Source of the DNA: Rhodomicrobium sp. R_RK_3
GTDB lineage: Bacteria; Pseudomonadota; Alphaproteobacteria; Rhizobiales; Rhodomicrobiaceae
Length of the DNA stretch: 64,000 nt
Direction of reading: 5' to 3'
Assembly: GCF_002198715.1 (NCBI RefSeq)
Contig: NZ_MWLK01000026.1
Coordinates: forward strand, 1 to 64,000
Part shown: one piece after another, positions 49,824 to 59,800 of the stretch
Numbering within the stretch: position 1 is the first letter of the stretch
Layout of the letters: every line of letters starts with the position of its first letter
Program-made: the position numbers and the translations under genes
The notes under the pieces: generated by a model
The model's input: only the letters and a program-made list of their open reading frames with translations
Databases searched by the model: none
What the model was told of the DNA's origin: nothing

Positions 49824-49953
49824 CCGATGATCGCAGACAGGCCGAATTCAGCGCCCGAGACGGTTTTGCCCAGGATTGCCATGAACTTCGCCCGCCCCTC
49901 GTCCGCGCGCTTCGCCCTCGCGGCGCAACCCCGCCAGCTTCAGCGATAGCCCC

Positions 49954-50814
49954 ATGCAGCGCCGCTTCTCGCACAGGATGATGAATGGCCGCCGCGCCTT
50001 CCTTGCCGCCCGCAAGCGGAGCGTGCCGCTGCGCTCGCTGATCCCCAACATGGTGACGCTGGTCGGGCTTTGCGTCGGGCTCACCTCCATCCGCATGGCC
50101 ATCGAAGGGCGCTTCGAAACCGCGCTCGGCGCCATCGCGCTCGCCGCCGTGCTCGACGGCATCGACGGGCGCATGGCGCGCCTCTTGAAAGCCTCCTCCC
50201 GATTCGGCGCCGAGCTCGATTCGCTCTCCGATTTCGTCTGCTTCGGCGTCGCGCCCTCCGTGCTGCTCTATCTCTGGGGCTTCGGCGACGTCAAGAGCCT
50301 GGGCTGGATCGTCGTGCTGGTGTTTTCCATCGCCGCCGCGCTGCGCCTTGCCCGCTTCAACGTCGCGCTGGACGAGCCGAGCAAGCCGATCTGGCAAAGC
50401 GCGTTCTTCGTCGGCGTGCCGGTGCCGGCGGGCGCGATCCTGGTGCTGCTGCCGCTCTATCTGGAGGGGCTCGGCGTGCCGAAAGCCTGGATGCCGATGC
50501 CGGTGATCGGCGTCTACGCCATCTGCATCGGCGCGCTGATGGTCAGCCGCATCCGCACCTTTTCCGGCAAGCTGATCGGCCGCCGCATCGCCCCCGACTA
50601 TATCGCGCCGGTGGTGGCGCTCGCGGTCGTGCTGGTCGCGACGCTCGTCACTTACCCTTATCTCAGCGTCACGGCCGGCTGCCTGACCTATCTGGCGCTG
50701 ATCCCCGTCAGCATGCGCCGCTATGCCGAGCTGGAGCATGATTACGCCGCGATCGAGGCACCCGCCCTTGCCCATGACGCCGAAGCCGCCGCGCCGCGCG
50801 AGAAACAGCTCTGA
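49954..50814 (+). CDS. pssA: CDP-diacylglycerol-serine O-phosphatidyltransferase
   Basis: 286 residues. The CDP-alcohol phosphatidyltransferase motif is intact as DGIDGRMARLLKASSRFGAE followed by LDSLSDF (D-G-x2-D-G-x-A-R-x8-G-x3-D-x3-D). Six to eight hydrophobic segments place it in the inner membrane. It makes phosphatidylserine, the precursor of phosphatidylethanolamine. No psd gene is adjacent. ATG 49981 (MNGRRAF) is an alternative start. Confidence 0.92.
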   Translation: MQRRFSHRMMNGRRAFLAARKRSVPLRSLIPNMVTLVGLCVGLTSIRMAIEGRFETALGAIALAAVLDGIDGRMARLLKASSRFGAELDSLSDFVCFGVAPSVLLYLWGFGDVKSLGWIVVLVFSIAAALRLARFNVALDEPSKPIWQSAFFVGVPVPAGAILVLLPLYLEGLGVPKAWMPMPVIGVYAICIGALMVSRIRTFSGKLIGRRIAPDYIAPVVALAVVLVATLVTYPYLSVTAGCLTYLALIPVSMRRYAELEHDYAAIEAPALAHDAEAAAPREKQL

Positions 50815-50826
50815 GCGGCAGCGCCG

Positions 50827-52452
50827 TCACAGCACGGCCGCCGGACTGCCATTCGCCGCGACCACGCCGCTGACGCAATAGCGCTGCTTGCCGGTCGCCT
50901 TGGCCTTGTACAGGGCCTCGTCCGCGCGCCGCGTCAGCGCCATGCTGGTCGCGCCCGCCTCCGGGTAGCTGGCGATGCCGATGCACGCCGACAGGTAAAG
51001 GGTCATATGCTCGACCCGGTAGGGCGCAGACAGGCTCTCGATCAGTTTTGCCGCCACGATCTGAGCAGCCCCGGCGCCGGCGGGGGTCAGAATCAGCGCA
51101 AATTCGTCGCCGCCGAGCCGCGCAGCGAGATCGGATTGCCGGATCGCCGATGTGAGACGGTTGGCGACAATGCAGAGCACGGCATCGCCCGCAGCGTGGC
51201 CATGCACGTCATTGACCGGCTTGAAGGCGTCCAGATCGATCAGCAGCACAGAGAGCGGGGTCTGGGTCCGGTCCGAAAACGCCAATTGACGGCCGAGAAC
51301 GTCATCGAAATGAGCGCGGTTGGCGAGCCCGGTCAGCGCGTCGTGGCAGGCTCTGTGCTGCGCGGCCATCAGCATGGCGGAGGCCCGCGTCAGCGCCCGG
51401 CCGACCTCGTCGGCCTCTCTCAACGGCAGACGTGGAACGGTGACTTCGGCGCCCAAACCGAGAGCCAGAGCGGGCGCCGCAAGTCGATGGACAGAGTGGG
51501 CGATGCTGCGCCCGATCGCCCAGGCCAGCGCGACGCTGGCGAGCAGCAGCAGCGCCGTGCCGAGGAAGAGCCATTCCAGCGGCTCCCAAAGCGCCCGGTT
51601 CAGCACTTGTGTGGGAATGCCGATGCTAATCGCCCAGTTCGAGATAGGCGACCTGCTGAAGGCCGCAACGACCGGGATACCCTCGAGCGACCTCGATTCG
51701 ACCGCCCCGTCCGGCGCCTCGCGCAAACGGTCTAACACGCCCTCCGATCCTTCTTTGCCGAGGAAGCGGCCCATTTGATGCGTGCGGGCGACGGTCGTGC
51801 CGGTGCTGTCCAAGATGGCGGCAATCCATTCGGTCGAAAGCCCCTGGTGGTGCAAAAGCGTGGCCAGCGCCTCCGGCCAAACCGTGGCGGCCAGAACGTA
51901 GATCACCGTGCCGTCGCGGCGGACCGGCACGGCCACCACGATCAGGGGCCGTTGCGCGATGGCGTCATCCATCAAGTCGGTTCTGACAGGCTCACCGGTA
52001 TGGAAGATCCGCGCCAGGACGGGATGATTGGCCTCTGAGGGCAAAGCGCTGCCGAAGGGGCGGAGGGTATTGAGCACCTGCTGAAATTTGGGATCGATGA
52101 GCAGGATGCTCTTCGCGTGGAGCGTGGTCAGCACATTTTCCGACTGAGCGTAAAAAGCAGCGAGATCGCCTGACGACGCCAGATAGGGCGAGGTTGCGAG
52201 CGCGGCAAGGCCGGCCTGCACCCCGACCAATTCCCGGTCGACCGCCGACATGATGGCGCGCGAGGTGTCGATCGAGACCGCGACGATGGCGGCGCGATCC
52301 TTCTGGCTGGAATAATAGATCAGTCCCACGACCAGCAGGGCGGCCGGCACGATGCAGGCCAGGACGAGCCAGATCAGCCGGGAGCGGATGGTCGGAAGAT
52401 CGTCTCCCTCCTCCGGCGCGACGGCATCCATGGCTTCGAGGCCTTTGGTCAT
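50827..52452 (-). CDS. Membrane diguanylate cyclase with extracytoplasmic sensor domain (copy 1)
   Basis: 541 residues from ATG 52452. Layout: membrane segment (about 34-55), a ~250-residue outside sensor region of the dCache type, a second membrane segment near 308-330 and a short HAMP-like linker. A GGDEF domain follows (HDALTGLANRAHFDDVLG; RLGGDEFALIL). The catalytic GGDEF is intact, and RQSD five residues before it is an I-site for c-di-GMP feedback. The signal is unknown. The next gene encodes a close paralogue. Confidence 0.9.
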   Translation of the reverse strand: MTKGLEAMDAVAPEEGDDLPTIRSRLIWLVLACIVPAALLVVGLIYYSSQKDRAAIVAVSIDTSRAIMSAVDRELVGVQAGLAALATSPYLASSGDLAAFYAQSENVLTTLHAKSILLIDPKFQQVLNTLRPFGSALPSEANHPVLARIFHTGEPVRTDLMDDAIAQRPLIVVAVPVRRDGTVIYVLAATVWPEALATLLHHQGLSTEWIAAILDSTGTTVARTHQMGRFLGKEGSEGVLDRLREAPDGAVESRSLEGIPVVAAFSRSPISNWAISIGIPTQVLNRALWEPLEWLFLGTALLLLASVALAWAIGRSIAHSVHRLAAPALALGLGAEVTVPRLPLREADEVGRALTRASAMLMAAQHRACHDALTGLANRAHFDDVLGRQLAFSDRTQTPLSVLLIDLDAFKPVNDVHGHAAGDAVLCIVANRLTSAIRQSDLAARLGGDEFALILTPAGAGAAQIVAAKLIESLSAPYRVEHMTLYLSACIGIASYPEAGATSMALTRRADEALYKAKATGKQRYCVSGVVAANGSPAAVL

Positions 52453-52525
52453 CCCACCATGTGGCAACCAAAATCCTTTCGTTCGCGGGGTGGGCCGGCG
52501 GGAATCTCCCGATCTGGTTAATCGA

Positions 52526-54103
52526 TCACCTGCCGCATTCGCCGCCATAGGTGCAATAGCGGCGTTTGCCGAGCGCCTTGGCCGTGTACATTGCCTGATC
52601 GGCGTGCTGCGACAAGGCCTCGCCGGTGGTGCCGGCATCCGGATAGGAAGCGATGCCGATGCTCGCCGACAGCTCCAGCGTCACCGGCCCGATCTCATAG
52701 GGGACCGACAGCGCCTCGATCAATTTCCTTGCCATCCCCTCGGCGGCCCTTTGGCCCGTGTGGATCAGGATCAGCGCGAACTCGTCTCCGCCCAGCCGGG
52801 CCGCCAGGTCGGAGTCGCGAATGGCGTGTTTGAGGCGTGCGGCGACCATGGACAGCACTTCATCGCCCGTGGCATGGCCGTGCTCGTCGTTGACGGGCTT
52901 GAAGCCGTCGAGATCGATATTGACGATGGAGAGCGACCTGTTCGTGCGGACGCAGATGGCCAACTGGTGGGTCAGAATGTCATTGAACAGCGTGCGGTTG
53001 GCAAGGCCGGTCAGAGGATCGTGGCTGGCCTTGTGCTGCGCGGCCATCAGCATCGCGGATGCTCGCGTCAGCGCCCAGCCGACCTCGTCCGCCTCCCGAA
53101 GGTCCAGGCGCGGGACTGTGACCTCGACTCCCGAGCCAAGCGCCAGAGCGGGCGCCGCCAGCTTGCGGATCGCCCCCGCAATTTGGCTACCGATCTCCCA
53201 GGCCAGAGCCAGGCTGCCGGCCAGGAGGATCACCAGGCCGATGACGAGCCAGGTCAGCTTCTGCCAAAGTCCCTGATTGAGGATTTGCTTCGGAATGCCG
53301 ATCGTAACCGACCAATTCGAAAACGAGGAACGGCTGAATACGGAGAGGACGGGGATCCCCTCGACCGAAATGGCATCCACCGCGTCTTCGGCGACCTCTC
53401 CGAGCCGCGCGACCACGGTGGGATTGCCCTTCCTTCCGATGAACGTGTCCATCTCATGGGTCCGGGCGACGATGGTGCCGGTGCCGTCGAAAATAGCAGC
53501 TCTAATATCCGGGTCGAAGCGCTGTTCGGCAAGGAGACTGGCGAAGCGTTCCGGCAGGATGCCGGCGCCGAGAATATATCGGATCGTTCCACCCTGCCGC
53601 ACGGGCACGCCGATGGCGGTGATGAATTGATTGGCGACCCTCCCAACATAGAGGTCGGTAATGATCGGCTCTCCGGTCGAGAATACACTCCGCAATTGCG
53701 GATTGAGGATGGTCGGCAACTCGGTGCCATATGGCCGGAGCGTATTGAGGCGCTGCTGGAAGCTGGCATCGATCAAAAGGATGTTGTTGGCCTTCAGGGT
53801 CTTCAGCACCTCTTCCGCCTGCACGTAGAATGCGGCGAGATCGTCCGATGCGAGATGGGGCGAGGTGGCGAGGGCGAGCAGCCCGGCCTGCACTCCAGCC
53901 AAATCCCGGTCCACCGTCGACATCAGGGCGCGCGCCGTACCCAGCGATGACTGGGCCAGCGTGACGCGGTCCTCATGGCTGCCATAGGCGATCATGCCGA
54001 CGATCATCAGGGAGGCCGGCAGGATGCAGGCCATCACCAGAAGGATCAGCCGGGAGCGGATGGTCGGCAGATGGGCGCGCAAGGCCGATTGCGTCTCGGG
54101 CAT
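52526..54103 (-). CDS. Membrane diguanylate cyclase with extracytoplasmic sensor domain (copy 2)
   Basis: 525 residues, the same layout as copy 1: HLPTIRSRLILLVMACILPA membrane start, dCache-type sensor (RELVGVQ-like DRDLAGVQAGLLALATSPHL), second membrane segment, linker, and GGDEF domain with RLGGDEFALILIHTG and the RDSD inhibitory site. The pair is clearly a tandem duplication, but sensor and linker have diverged. Only about 70 bp separate the genes, so they may be co-transcribed, this one first. Confidence 0.9.
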   Translation of the reverse strand: MPETQSALRAHLPTIRSRLILLVMACILPASLMIVGMIAYGSHEDRVTLAQSSLGTARALMSTVDRDLAGVQAGLLALATSPHLASDDLAAFYVQAEEVLKTLKANNILLIDASFQQRLNTLRPYGTELPTILNPQLRSVFSTGEPIITDLYVGRVANQFITAIGVPVRQGGTIRYILGAGILPERFASLLAEQRFDPDIRAAIFDGTGTIVARTHEMDTFIGRKGNPTVVARLGEVAEDAVDAISVEGIPVLSVFSRSSFSNWSVTIGIPKQILNQGLWQKLTWLVIGLVILLAGSLALAWEIGSQIAGAIRKLAAPALALGSGVEVTVPRLDLREADEVGWALTRASAMLMAAQHKASHDPLTGLANRTLFNDILTHQLAICVRTNRSLSIVNIDLDGFKPVNDEHGHATGDEVLSMVAARLKHAIRDSDLAARLGGDEFALILIHTGQRAAEGMARKLIEALSVPYEIGPVTLELSASIGIASYPDAGTTGEALSQHADQAMYTAKALGKRRYCTYGGECGR

Positions 54104-54295
54104 GACTCAGGTGGCCACGAAAATCCTTTCATTCGCGGCTGCGCCCGGAGGGTATTTATCGACTTGGTTAAGCTGGGCTGAGCGGTCACGCCGATTAGGG
54201 CGCGGCTTTGGCCGTTCCCCGACGGCCGCCAGTGGAATTCAATGCACCATGTGTGGGAAAAGATCGACCCCGGCGGGCAGGGTGGGAAGGTGCCG

Positions 54296-54312
54296 TCCCC
54301 GCGACGCGGGGA
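54296..54312. repeat. Short palindromic repeat copy
   Basis: TCCCCGCG-A-CGCGGGGA, followed by TCCACC. It is a shortened copy of the repeat at 45041-45147 and lies between grpE and the GGDEF gene. Confidence 0.6.
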
Positions 54313-54363
54313 TCCACCGTGAGAGAAAATTGCCAGAGAGCCGGAAACGGCCCCGGCGGAGCC

Positions 54364-55278
54364 TTATTCCTTGCCCGGGCCGATGACCGGCTTATGCAAT
54401 GCGGACGCCTTGTTCAGCCCTTGCGGGCGACCCTCGCCGAAAGGCTCGCCGCCGGCGCCGCGCTGACGCCTGTAGGGCGCGGCCCGTTCGTCATTGCCCG
54501 GTCCGCCCGCCTGGCGGCGGCCCTGGAACTCACGGCCGAGCACGTTCTGGTGGACGTCGGCCCGCCCGCCGCGCGGCTGCTGGGGCGGCGTGTCGGACGA
54601 CGACACCACGTCGCTCGGCACTTTCATTGCACCGGGCGGGATGGGTTCATCGGCGGCCTGCTGCGCGCCGGGGCCGGACGGCCCGGGCGTCTCGCTGCCC
54701 TTACTGCTGCCCTTGGCGACGATGACGGCCGCCGGGCGCAGCACGCGCTCGTCGATCATGTAGCCGGCATGGATCACCTGCACGACCGTGTCGGCGGCAA
54801 CATTCGGCACCTCGATCTTGGTCATCGCCTCATGCAGATGCGGGTTGAAGGGCTGGCCGATCGGGTCGAAGCGCTTCACCTGGAACCGCTCGAGAACCTT
54901 CAGCAGCTCGCGCTCGGTCACCTCGACACCCTCGATCAGGCTGCTGAGTGCCGGATCCGACACCACGGCTTCCTTCGGCACCGCCTCGATGGCGCGGCGG
55001 ATATTGTCGCCGACCCCGACGACGTCGCGGGCGAATTCGGAGATCGCATATTTGGCGAATTCGGATTTGTCGCGCTCGGTGCGGCGGCGCAGATTCTCCA
55101 TCTCGGCGATGAGGCGGAGCGATTTGTCCTTCAGCTCGGCATTTTCGGTTTTCAGCGTCTCGATTTCGGCCGCGAGCCTGATCGCCTGCTCCTGCGGCGA
55201 AGCGGCATCGGCCTGCGCATCGCTACCGCCCAAGGGGTCCTCGCCGGATGCGTCGGGGCCGCGTTTGTCTTCTTCCAT
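54364..55278 (-). CDS. grpE: GrpE, nucleotide exchange factor of DnaK, with long C-terminal extension
   Basis: 304 residues from ATG 55278. A coiled-coil (AIRLAAEIETLKTENAELKD) leads to the conserved MENLRRRTERDKSEFAKYAI segment and the C-terminal beta-wing (FNPHLHEAMTKIEVPNVAAD TVVQVIHAGYMIDERVLRPA). GrpE normally ends soon after this, at about 200 residues. Here nearly 100 further residues follow (Gly/Pro/Arg/Gln-rich), probably disordered, possibly created by a shifted stop. It is 77 bp downstream of hrcA on the same strand, forming a heat-shock pair. Confidence 0.94.
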   Translation of the reverse strand: MEEDKRGPDASGEDPLGGSDAQADAASPQEQAIRLAAEIETLKTENAELKDKSLRLIAEMENLRRRTERDKSEFAKYAISEFARDVVGVGDNIRRAIEAVPKEAVVSDPALSSLIEGVEVTERELLKVLERFQVKRFDPIGQPFNPHLHEAMTKIEVPNVAADTVVQVIHAGYMIDERVLRPAAVIVAKGSSKGSETPGPSGPGAQQAADEPIPPGAMKVPSDVVSSSDTPPQQPRGGRADVHQNVLGREFQGRRQAGGPGNDERAAPYRRQRGAGGEPFGEGRPQGLNKASALHKPVIGPGKE

Positions 55279-55355
55279 TGCGGTTCTACCCTCTCTAGGA
55301 AGAGCTCCGTCACAGGAGCAAATTTCGTCGGATATTGGCCAGAAGCTGGCAATAA

Positions 55356-56525
55356 TCAAGTCAGGAGGCGACCAACCAGCTTCGCCGTGTAATCAACCAT
55401 GGGGATAATCCGGGCGTAGTTCATGCGCGTGGGCCCTATCACCCCCAAAACACCGACAATTTTATGTTCCGTATCGCTGAACGGAGCCACAATGAGCGAA
55501 GATCCGGACAGCGAAAACAATTGATTCTCTGACCCGATGAAAATGCGCACGCCGTCCGCCTGTTCCGTCAGGGTCAGCAATTGCATGATATCCTTTTTGG
55601 ATTCCAGGTCGTCGAACAGGAGCCGCACGCGCTCCAGGTCTTCGACGGCCTTCAAATCGTCGAGCAGATGCGACTGGCCGCGCACGATGAGGCTCTTGGT
55701 ATCCTCCTTGCCGCCGGACCATTGCGCAAGGCCCGACTGGACCACTTTCGCGGTCAATTCGTCAAGTTCGGCCCTCTTTGCGGTTAATTCTTCCTCGATT
55801 CGCTTTCTGGCCTCGCTGAGCGTCGCCCCGCGCAGCCGCGACGTAAGGTAATTGGTCGCCTCGACCAGGGCGGAGGACGGCAGGCCTTGCGGCAAGGCCA
55901 GCACCCGGTTTTCGATGGTGCCGTCCTCGCCGACCAGTACGATCAGGGCGCGCGTCGCGTCGAGGCTGACGAAGTCGATATGCTTGATGCGCTGAATGAG
56001 CTTCTCCGTAAGCACGACGCCGGCGCAGCGCGACAGGCCGGACAGCATTTCGCTGGCCTCGGATAACAAATCGTTAAGGCCGCGCGGGCCAGAAATCTGC
56101 GCCTCGATATGTGCTCGCTCATTATGGGCGAGGTCGCCGAGCTCCAGCAGCCCGTCGACGAACATGCGCAGGCCCGATTCGGTCGGCAGGCGCCCGGCAC
56201 TGGTATGCGGCGCGTAGATCAGGCCGAGCGCTTCCAGGTCGGCCATGACGTTGCGCACCGAGGCCGGCGACAGCGTCATCGGCAGGTTGCGGCTCAGATT
56301 GCGCGAGCCGACGGGATCGCCGGTCGACAGGTAAGTCTCGATAATCATCCGGAAGACGGCACGCGAACGCTCATTCAGACCATTCACGCTCGCCCCCTCG
56401 CCCGCCGCCCCGAAGGCGGAAGACGTCAGATCCTTGGCAAGCTGAAGATCCTTGGCGCGCTGCATCACCGTCGGTCGCTGACGCGTGGTCAATGGCTCGG
56501 TCCTGATATAAGCGCTGACAGTCAA
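55356..56525 (-). CDS. hrcA: HrcA, heat-inducible transcription repressor
   Basis: 389 residues. The winged helix at the N-terminus ([50 protein letters not shown]) and the C-terminal GAF-like dimerisation domain ending [16 protein letters not shown] are typical. HrcA binds CIRCE sites to repress groESL and related genes; no CIRCE dyad is seen in this window. The first ~45 residues before NERSRAVF may be longer than the true N-terminus. Confidence 0.95.
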   Translation of the reverse strand: MTVSAYIRTEPLTTRQRPTVMQRAKDLQLAKDLTSSAFGAAGEGASVNGLNERSRAVFRMIIETYLSTGDPVGSRNLSRNLPMTLSPASVRNVMADLEALGLIYAPHTSAGRLPTESGLRMFVDGLLELGDLAHNERAHIEAQISGPRGLNDLLSEASEMLSGLSRCAGVVLTEKLIQRIKHIDFVSLDATRALIVLVGEDGTIENRVLALPQGLPSSALVEATNYLTSRLRGATLSEARKRIEEELTAKRAELDELTAKVVQSGLAQWSGGKEDTKSLIVRGQSHLLDDLKAVEDLERVRLLFDDLESKKDIMQLLTLTEQADGVRIFIGSENQLFSLSGSSLIVAPFSDTEHKIVGVLGVIGPTRMNYARIIPMVDYTAKLVGRLLT

Positions 56526-56834
56526 GGAGAATCTAAGCAGCTTGCCCGCCCCGCGTCAAATGGGCAAAGGTTTTGCAGGGACGCGCCTCGCGTGCAATCG
56601 CAATTCGCGAGCCATTCCAAGGCGGTTTTGCCGGTCGGACGCTCGCAAAGGCCCGGAGCGCCCGCCTAATGGCTGCGCCTCTTCACCGCAGGCGGTGATT
56701 CGGATGCCGCGCCGCCCACCGGATCCGCGTGGGCCGAACAGGAAATACAGGCCGCCCGCTCCACATCTCCCCGAAGTCAGCTTCGCGCAGGCGTTTCACG
56801 GCCTAACTGGCCGGAAAGAGGAAGCGGAGCGCTT
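56526..56834. other. Gene-free divergent region between hrcA and the TPR-glycosyltransferase
   Basis: No credible gene, tRNA or strong hairpin is seen. AGAGGAAGCGGAGCGCTT lies before the ATG at 56835. Neither a CIRCE-type dyad nor a clear promoter could be picked out. Confidence 0.5.
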
Positions 56835-59800
56835 ATGGACTTAAAGAACCGGCAGGAGGCGGCAACGCCGTCGCGTCCCCCGCCGCTGGCGAACCGTAAG
56901 CTTCAGGCGATCGGCTATCTCAAGGCTGAGGGGTTGGACGAGGCCACCCCGGTCATCGAGGGCATCGTTCCCCTGGAGCCGGGGAGCTGGCGGAGCCTGC
57001 ATCTGCTCGGGCTGATCGCCTATAAGCAGGGCGAATTGAAGCGCGCGGCGCGGCTGATGCGGCGCTGCCTCGCCGTGCATCCGGGGCTTGCCGAAGCCTA
57101 TTCCGATCTCGGGGTGATCCTGAAGGACCTCGGCGAGATGGCCGAGGCGCAGGCCGCTTGCGAGCGGGCCATCGCGCTCAAGCCCGGCTTTCTGCCGGCC
57201 TATGCCAATCTCGGCGCGGTGTTCAAGGCGCGGGGCAAATTCGGCGACGCGGCGCAATGCTACCGGCGGGCCGTCGCCATAGCGCCGGGCTCGGCGGATG
57301 CGCATGCCAGCCTCGGCGCGGCGCTGGTCATGCTCGGCCGGACCGACGAGGCGCTGGCCGTCTGCCGTCAGGCGGTCACGCTGGTACCGAGCCATGCCGA
57401 AGCGCTGATCGCGCTCGGCCACGCCTTGCGCGCGGCGGGCAGCAATACCGAGGCCATCGACGCCTACCGGCGCGCCATCGCGCTGAAGCCGGATTACGGC
57501 CCGGTGCATTCCGATCTCGGCTGTGCGCTGCACGAAGCCGGCCAGATCGATGACGCCATCCGCGCCCATGGCAGGGCGATCGGGTTGCGGCCCGATTATG
57601 CCGAGGCGCAAAACAATCTCGGCGTCGCGCTCAGCGACCTGGGCCGCCATGGCGAGGCGCTGGAGGCCTGCCGGGCCGCCATCGGGCTGAAGCCGGACTA
57701 TGCGGAGGCTTATTCCAATCTGGGCGTGGCGCTGGCTCAGAAGGGCTTGTATCGCGACGCCGCCGCCTCCTATCTGCGCGCGCTGGAGTTCAAGCCGGCA
57801 CTGGTCGTCGCCTATGTCAATCTCGCCGGCGCGCTCTCGGCCGAGGACCAGCTCGACGGCGCCCTCGCGGCCTCCGCCAAGGCGCTGGCCATCGCGCCGA
57901 GCCAGCCGCAAGCGCTTGCCGAGCATTACCGGCTGCGACGCCAGGCCTGCGACTGGGACGGCATCGCCGCCGCCGAACAGGTCATCCTCGCCTCAACCTT
58001 CCGCCAGGGCCATCGCATCGCGCCGCTGCCGGTGCTGAACATGCATTGCGGCCCCGAGGCGCATCTGCTGAGCGCCCGCGCCTGGGCGAATGGCCTGACG
58101 CGCGCCGCCGCCGTGCCGTCCTCGCACCGGCCATTGCGCAGCGCCTCGGGCAGCGACAGGCTGCGCATCGGCTATCTCTCGGCCGATTTCCGCGCCAATG
58201 CCGCGCCGAGCCTGCTCACCGGGGTGATCGAGCGGCACGACCGGCGGCGTTTCGAGATTTTCGGCTATTGCTACGGCCGCGACGATGGCAGCGACGCCCG
58301 CCGCCGCCTGATGGAGGGGGTGGACAAATTCGCCGTCATCGCTCCGCTCGCCCATGCCGACGCCGCCCGCCGCATCCGCCATGACGGCATCGACATTCTC
58401 GTCGACCTAAATGGCTATCTGCCGGGCGCGCGTCCGGAAATCCTCGCCTGCCGCCCGGCGCCGATCCAGGTCAGCTATCTCGGCTATCCCGGGCCGATGG
58501 GCGCAAGCTTCATCGATTATGTCATCGCTGACGATTTCAGCCTGCCGATGGACCAGCAGCCTTTCTACGATGAGAAGATCGTCCAATTGCCCGGCTGCTA
58601 TCAGCCGAGCGACACCAAACGGCCGATCGTCTGGGACGGACCCTCCCGCGCCGAATGCGGACTGCCGGCGCAGGGTTTCGTCTTTTGCTGCTTCAATGCC
58701 AGCTATAAGATCTCGCAGGAAAATTTCGCGCTGTGGGTGCGGCTGCTGCAAGGCGTGCCGGGAAGCGTGCTGTGGCTGCTGGAGAGCCATGCGCTGGTGC
58801 GCGAATCTTTGCGCGCGAAGGCGGCCTCGATGGGCCTGGACCCGGCCCGGCTGGTCTTCGCGCCGAAATTGGAGTTCCCCAAGCATCTTGCACGCCACCG
58901 CCATGCCGATCTCTTTCTCGACACGCTGCCGGTGAATGCCCGCATGGCCGCGAGCGACGCGATCTGGGCCGGCCTGCCGGTGCTGACCTGCGCGGGCGAG
59001 AGCTTTGTCGGACGCGTCTGCGGCAGCCTGCTGCGGGCTGTCGGCTGTCCCGAGCTCATCACCTATTGGCCCGAGCAATATGAGACCATGGCGCTGGCTT
59101 TGGCGCGCGATCCGGATGGGCTGGCCGCCATCCGCGACCGGCTGCGGCTGAACCGGCAGGGCGCGCGCCTGTTCGACGCGGCGCGCTATACGCGCGGCCT
59201 GGAAGCCGCCTTCGAGCACATGGCGGAGCTGCATGACGGGGACGGGCCGCGCCCCTTCAGCGTCGCCGAAGTCGACGATGCCGCGCCCGCGCCCCGCAGC
59301 TTTAAGCCGCCCGTCTTGCTGCCGCCGCAGCCGGCGCAGGAGACGCTCGCCGAGCGCCCCGCTATGCGCATCCGCTACGAGGCCTGCCCGCTCTGCGACG
59401 GCCGGGAGACGCCGCTGTTCAAGGCCGCCGATTGCACCCGCCACCCGCGCTATGATTCGATGCTGCCGCCGATCCTGCGGTGGCTGCGCTGCGAAGCCTG
59501 CGGGCACGTCTTTACCGAGGCGACCTTCACGCCGATGGCCTCGGAGCTGATCGCCGCGAAGGTCGTGCCGCCGCCACCCGGCTGCCGGGACATCGAGGCG
59601 CGGCGCCTATCCTGCGCCCGGATCGTCGATAAGGTGGCCAGGACCGGTCCGCTGGGCGATTGGCTCGATGTCGGAGCGGGCGACAGCGCGCTGATGTTTG
59701 CGGCGGAGGAATGGGGGTTCCGGCCCGCCGCCATCGACCTGCGCCGCGACAATGCCGAGGCGCTCAGGGCGCTGGGCTATGAAGCCTATGCCTGCCCGCT

